A stretch of DNA of 64,000 nt from Membranipora membranacea (lineage: Eukaryota > Bryozoa > Gymnolaemata > Cheilostomatida > Membraniporidae). Location of the stretch: positions 16,928,001-16,992,000 of the forward strand of contig OU612068.1 in NCBI GenBank assembly GCA_914767715.1. The letters are read 5' to 3'. The translations under genes and the position numbers were made by a program. The notes below the pieces were generated by a model, which saw only the letters and a program-made list of their open reading frames with translations, had not been told where the DNA came from and did no database searches. Shown here in pieces: positions 59,001 through 64,000 of the stretch. The first letter of the stretch is position 1. The number at the start of each line of letters is the position of its first letter.

Positions 59001-60688
59001 TAACAGCATCTTGCCTAGTGCCCAGCTTAACTAAGGTATCGGTTGTGCAGCTAGATAACATGACCGGAGATACTACAACATTGTCATCGACAGCACTGTC
59101 AATCATCAACAAGTATTGAGTTCAGGTGTCTTTACAGAGTTTAAATAAAAAATCAATGGTCTATATTGTCGGAGATTAATGTTTTGCTAGAATGGACAAA
59201 TTATTAGTTCTGCATGACATCAGGCATTGTTGGTTCATCTATCTTGAATGCTTCCAAACAATTTGAGTGAAAATCCAATATGCATTAAAAAATAAAAACG
59301 CATGCACCAGGGAGTTAGGTCTCCGCTTCTTCATGTTTACAGTCGATTCGATATTGACCGACTTTACTTCTAGAGAGTTCTCTTGTTTAATCGATAAATC
59401 TCACCAAGTTTGACTCAACAGTCAACGCCATACAAACCAACACTACTAATAGTTTACAGTCCTGGTTTCAAATCTGAGTTATGAAAAGAGTTTGAAAGGG
59501 ATAAGAAAGTAGAATTTCTTGCAAGTCTTCTCTCAAGATCAAGTTTTATTCGGCAGCTTGTTAAAACAGAGCTATGCCCACGCAGTTGCCATATCGGATA
59601 TGGATTTTCATGATAAGTATTTTCCAGAGACCAGAGAAGAAACTGGCGAAAAGTAGATGCCATCTACGCAACCACTCACAATATTCAAGTCTGAAAATGG
59701 ATAACTGCTGTTGCGCTCAATTACTGACAATGCGAAAAACAGTCATAGTCTCCCATGATTCAGCTGTACATCGACATTATAACTTCAAGGAGATTTGGGT
59801 GCTGAGAGTAAAGACTAATATTTACATTCTTATGCTTTTCTACACCAGGTATTAAGCAGATTTGTGGAGACACAGCCCTAGGCAGTGTGTCTAGCCGGTC
59901 ACCTATAGACACAAGTTTTATTGTGACAATATTTTTACATTCTGATGTTCTTTAGTCTTTCATATCTTACCACATGTCGAAACATATATTACATGATTGG
60001 ACGCATGTTCAAGTTCAAGCAGAAACTGGGAGGTCAATGAGAAGGCATTTGGAAACATCACTAAAATCGGAGATTATTGGTCCAGCGTGTCATATATTTT
60101 AAACGCGAAGGCCGAGAGATGGGAGAACACTACTCGACCATGAGCATGATAACCCCTCCTTAGCTCTATTACCGAAGCAATCTGCTGGTCCTGTCACTTC
60201 TCGAAGAAGAACGTCCTGTGACACACCAAACCAAAATCACACACAGAAGACTAAGAAAATTGGTATGAGCCGGCGCTCCATTGTAGTGGGTTGATGTCTG
60301 ATTTGTTTCCAGAAATCAAGATTAGAGATGTCCCATGATTTAATCATGGACATCTCTCAAACTTGAACGTCTTCTTCAAACTCCACCGCTATCCTATCCG
60401 ACCATAAACAAAGATTACAGGCAATTACAATACAAGGCGCCCGAGGCAAGGCAGATTGAGACAGCAAGCGGTAGAAAATAGAAAACTGTTGTTAAGTTCA
60501 CTGCACTAAGCTGAAGAGTTAGAAATTCCAGTGCCCTACAATGTAAACGAGAGGACAGAGTTACGCACATCAAGCGCTGCAAAAAGTATTTATGCATTAT
60601 ATCAGACGAAATATGTTTTCCAAAATTACTTACCAATGCAGTACACCAAGCAGGCGCATACCAGCGAAGTACGATATATATCCCTCAT
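53074..60688 (-). CDS. Secreted Ig-like surface protein with probable GPI anchor, 9 exons
   Basis: CDS exons in gene order: 60688-60634, 57621-57486, 56889-56741, 56334-56086, 55508-55360, 54918-54717, 54082-53886, 53618-53474 and 53162-53074. All junctions are in frame, giving 456 aa. Residues ~1-23 are a signal peptide (MRDIYRTSLVCACLVYCIGA). Ig-like landmarks are ITLKC (Cys48), LSW (Trp64) and LETEDTGDYMC (Cys174) for domain 1; EIKC (Cys227) and EDISC (Cys294) for domain 2; and VIITC (Cys339) with ELEW (Trp355) for a third, less clear domain. The protein ends NSASCTHLALGLILISSVLQ plus KVL: a small-residue site followed by a short hydrophobic tail with no cytoplasmic segment, as in GPI-anchored proteins. 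No clear sequence relation to the two transmembrane paralogues beyond the Ig fold. The 3-kb first intron contains a tRNA-like SINE. The gene converges on Ig gene 2. Confidence 0.85.
55042..55110. repeat. Double perfect palindrome (GGGAGGGTGGGATCCCACCCTCCC)
   Basis: Positions 55042-55079 are an exact 38-bp palindrome centred on GGATCC (TATATCAGGGAGGGTGGG then its inverse). It is followed at once by a second, one-mismatch palindrome at 55081-55110 (CCAGGGAGGTTGGGATCCCA...). Related half-palindromes occur near 5541 (CCAGGGAGGGTTGGTGG). It lies in an intron of the GPI-type Ig gene, between exons 5 and 6. Confidence 0.85.
57864..58000 (+). mobile_element. tRNA(Leu/Ser)-like SINE head
   Basis: AAGATGGCGCAAGCAATCTG (A-box-like) is followed about 70 bp later by GTGGGTTTGACTCCCACTGG (B box and acceptor-side arm); the wide spacing suggests a long variable arm. 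No clean cloverleaf is evident, so a SINE or tRNA relic is likelier than a gene. It lies in intron 1 of the GPI-type Ig gene. Confidence 0.5.
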
Positions 60689-61536
60689 GGTGAAGAAACT
60701 TTGTTTACATATAAATCCTTAGAGGCCAATTAATTATGAACCTGTCACCTTATCTGGACTATTCCTTGCCGCTGCTAACTCTGACTAGAGTATTACACGC
60801 TTATTTTTTACCGGTGTCTGCTAGCTTCACACTGCGTATACAGCAAGTAGTAGTCTGGAATGCGCTCAAGTTCACCTTTTGTGTTGGTCACATGCTAAAC
60901 AATGTCCACAAAGCAAACTCAAATCGTCCAATCACGCTGTGAGGATTAAGCTTCCATAACCGCTAAATTTAAGAGTTACTGAATAGGTGTGTATTTGTAT
61001 TCCTCAATAATAACACCCAATAAATGGTGCATCCTTTCAAGGGAGACTATAGACGGCACATTGGGTATTGTGTGCAGTACTGTACAACAAAAACACAAAG
61101 CAAACTGTGAATTAATGAGAAAACATACAGTATGGCAGCTTAAAATATAAAGCATGAAAAAAAGCACCAGACATTCATCTATATTCTATATGATTAACTT
61201 TGGGGTTTGCTCTAAACTATTTAAAAAATGCTGCTCAATTAGGTTGCACTAATCTGCTTATAAGCAAAGGCTAATCAACATTTAAAAATTCACCCATATT
61301 TGGATTACGCCACTGCCAGTAATTACACTGTAGTCCAAAATGGCCACTCTTTGCGAGTTAAATAACTCAGCGCTATTTCTGATCGCTACTGGCAGAAGCT
61401 TTGAGTATTTGTAACAAGAAGGACTACATCTATTTAGATGTCCCATCATTCTACGGACATCCCATTCTCTACAACTAAGTTGGGCTGCAAGTAAATACCC
61501 TGCTAACATTAACCTTAGCCTAATTAATAAAATTAG
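60689..61536. other. Upstream region of the GPI-type Ig gene; no other gene recognised
   Basis: It lies between the start codon of one minus-strand gene (60688) and the stop of the next (61537). A minus-strand open frame at 61282-61509 (NSAELFNSQRVAILDYSVIT) has no start or splice support and may be a repeat-derived relic. Confidence 0.4.
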
Positions 61537-63163
61537 CTAGGAAGGTTTTAGGACAGATTGTAGGTCCGCAGGTAATGTTGTGATCACTTCCTCTATATGG
61601 TGCTGTAACCTGCGCTTTGCTTCACCACTCACACCAGTACTGCACATAGCTGACTATGGAACAAAGAGATACAGTTTGATAAAATCTCAATAAATTTGAC
61701 TTAATTGAGGAAACCTTGTTTGTAATTTGCATAATCCTTCTGTGAAACAATTGAGCAAGCTTTGAAATTGGCTATTTGGAAAGATCAAGGAGTCTCCAAT
61801 TCCTTGGAAAGATGGTCACCAGATTGCAGTGGCTTGACTTATGAAACACGTGAGGGTCAATACTCATATGGCCACAAACTACAGCATTACCACTTAGATC
61901 ATGAGTAAACTATCTCTCAACATGCAATTTCAACACTGACATATGGTGTCGACATATTCTCATTGCATCATTAACACCTTTCCTTATAACACCAGGCAGG
62001 TGTAAATGGGCATCCTGATGGAAAATTCTATTAACAGGTTGTTCATCCGTTAGCGTAGCCAAACAACTTACAAAGTGGTCTATTGGGTAACACGAGATTT
62101 AGACATTGAACAAAACGAGCACAAATATTCCCATACATGAAACGCAAATTAATCATTTTTTTCAAAAGCCTCAGTTTTCTGACAAAGCATAAAAGTTCAG
62201 AGATTTGACCATAGTATTTTTCAAATCCTTTGTTCAGGCACTGCAAACAAAATCAAAGCATTAAATTCGGCGGTCTGTGGATGCAAATCAAGCAAGATAT
62301 ATTCTAACTTTCAACGGGGCTCAACTCAAGTCAATAAAGTGTCTAGATCATTGAACGAGAACAATAAAAGTGACTGAGCACAATCAAGATAAAATCTTCA
62401 CGTCCATTAGGCTCAAATAGACTAAGGTATGTAGTGACATAACATAGCCAGCTAATGACCCCGGCAAAGATGGATGCGAAATACATTGACTTTTTTCAAA
62501 CTGGCTTGAATCGGATCTTGCAAACGTGATGGGTCGATTTGTATCAGAGTGTTATCCGGAACAGCGGCCCTGGATTTTATTGGACTCCTAGTATTTCTTT
62601 TCACATTCTCCAGCTATAGTACATGTTCTGGGTTTCAGGACTACTTGGCCCTTTCATTGTACATGGCTTGTCTCTGAAGTGGTGAATATATGATTTTAAC
62701 TTACTCATGAGCAAGATAATACTTTCTTGACTTCATTAACTCAAAGACGGCTATCACAATTTACATTGCTCACTCCTTCCTAATTTTATTTTATCAGTGA
62801 TCAAGTAGTAGGCCAATCCCTGTTTTATCTCTCATGCCTATAAACTATTTAAAAAAACCGCTTTCCTTCTGCCATTACACGGCAAGGAAACAAACACCAG
62901 AGCATCCTGAAACACGAAAGTCTAGCTTTCACTCCCCTCCCCCCTCAGAGAAAAAAGGAGAAATATTACTGCAGCATTTTATTACCAGTTTATCGTTCAT
63001 GCGGAGGATGAGGTCGACAACTTCCACTTCCTGTTTGCCGAGGCTCCATTCACGCCAGTCCATGTGACATAGAGCCTGGGTGTGAAGCTGCTGCAGTTTG
63101 TCGTTCGCTTCTCGACGCTTCTGATTGTACCATCCTTGGAAGTTCCGCGAGGCACAGAAACGC
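61537..63163 (-). CDS. Unrecognised protein, last three exons (partial, 5' end outside window)
   Basis: Exons in gene order are 63163-62986, 62240-62072 and 61649-61537. Junction phases agree (2 in, 0, 1, stop). The first encodes RRFCASRNFQGWYNQKRREA, then ANDKLQQLHTQALCHMDWRE and VVDLILRMNDKL. The second encodes CLNKGFEKYYGQISELLCFV and FMYGNICARFVQCLNLVLPN. The third ends GVSGEAKRRLQHHIEEVITT and DLQSVLKPS before TAG. The content is mostly helical and charged, without signal peptide or membrane segment, which suggests an intracellular protein or a helical-repeat subunit. I do not recognise the family. A second open frame overlaps the middle intron (PIDHFVSCLATLTDEQPVNR, then FHQDAHLHLPGVIRKG), ending in TAG at about 61910; it may be an alternative exon or a relic. 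Confidence 0.55.
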
Positions 63164-64000
63164 CTGGAGATTCAATAACAAAAAATCAATGATATTTCAA
63201 TTTAAATCACTTTGGCAACATCATTGAAGAGTGAAATATTTTAATGAACTGCAGATAAAGATAGATACTATCATGGCTATGATCTGGAACATCAGTGCTA
63301 AGCATAAATCTATGATTTTCGAACTCTTTGTTAGATAGGCCACCTATGGCCTATTTTAGTGTGGTAACTGGTGACAGGATACATCATCAATTAAACTCAA
63401 CCGCAAACAAAGAGGTCTCTCTCCAATCCAGGTTTTTAGGGGCCATCCCCTTTGTTAACTGAGCTATACCATTGAGTATATTCACTGCCTAATATCAAGT
63501 GGCATTTCGATTACCATATCATTACGTGTTTCCCAATATGAGAAACGAGTGTTCCCATACATGCCAATTGACACAGCTAGACAGGGCTTTAGAGGATCAC
63601 TTGACAATATTACAATGTCTAAGTTCATTATGATACTTAGCAGGAGCTAATCATTGAGAGCGAATAATGGTAACTGTCTTGATAAAGTGATTTAGCTGAC
63701 AAGGAGATGGCCGAGTTTACATTGTACCTCTCAAAGTCCTTGATTGTACATAAACACGCATCATGGTCAATACTATGTTTTTATCTGTCATGCGGCTCAC
63801 AATATTAGGCTACTGGAGTTGATGATTTAATCTATATTGTTTGTATATGTGGATGTGGATGTGTGTAGGTGGTGGTTTGTCCCTATCTCTGCCGGTTATG
63901 TCATATTCTACAATTGTGATGGTTCAGATAAGGCCTATCTGGATGTGGGTTGCGCCTACGTCCCTCAGGGCATTGGCAAAGTTGATGCACATCTTCAAAA
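63164..64000. other. Intron or upstream sequence of the last gene; nothing firm recognised
   Basis: No strong exon on the minus strand. On the plus strand, 63870-64000 follows a TGTGTAG acceptor and is open to the window edge (VIFYNCDGSDKAYLDVGCAY), which could be an exon start of another gene; support is weak because the far end is cut off. Confidence 0.3.

Overview
This is a window from an animal nuclear genome. The genes are split by many GT-AG introns of about 0.1-3 kb, the intergenic DNA is AT-rich and full of short non-autonomous repeats, and several gene families are specific to or typical of metazoans: a DNTTIP1 homologue, a high-affinity choline transporter homologue and immunoglobulin-superfamily cell-surface proteins. 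A cnidarian/invertebrate-type endoglycoceramidase, poorly conserved Ig domains and fairly compact genes suggest a marine invertebrate, perhaps a non-bilaterian such as a sponge or cnidarian. The sequence alone does not settle the phylum. I rebuilt exons by hand from open frames, splice signals and intron phase. Every gene model below except the decayed one keeps its frame across all its junctions.

Layout. 1-836: 3' end of an endoglycoceramidase-like GH5 gene (+). 837-5596: repeat-rich intergenic DNA with a large foldback element and a MITE. 5597-12426: complete 11-exon SLC5A7-like choline transporter (-), with a tRNA-derived SINE and a MITE in its introns. 12427-16710: space between two divergent genes. 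16711-26190: complete 14-exon DNTTIP1-like gene (+) with a very long Q/A-rich N-terminal extension and an extra in-frame candidate exon. 27823-31260 and 47786-51990: two complete six-exon paralogues (+) encoding Ig-domain, single-pass membrane proteins with identical exon phases and a shared cytoplasmic tail motif. Between them lie an array of seven exon-like modules (34069-37459), each carrying a GGGAGGC...GCCTCCC inverted repeat inside a splice-site frame, and a CCDC42/CFAP73-like gene or pseudogene (-, 43711-46747) with in-frame stops. 53074-60688: complete nine-exon gene (-) for a secreted Ig-like protein ending in what looks like a GPI-anchor signal. 61537-63163: last three exons of an unrecognised gene (-).

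The most notable region is 27.8-60.7 kb. It is a small cluster of divergent Ig-superfamily surface proteins (two transmembrane, one probably GPI-anchored), with an unusual tandem array of hairpin-bearing exon-like modules between the two transmembrane paralogues. Clusters of rapidly changing Ig-type surface proteins are known in invertebrate self/non-self recognition; applying that role here is inference only. The other genes have housekeeping or metabolic roles: chromatin (DNTTIP1/MiDAC), choline uptake, glycosphingolipid breakdown and axoneme-associated coiled coil.
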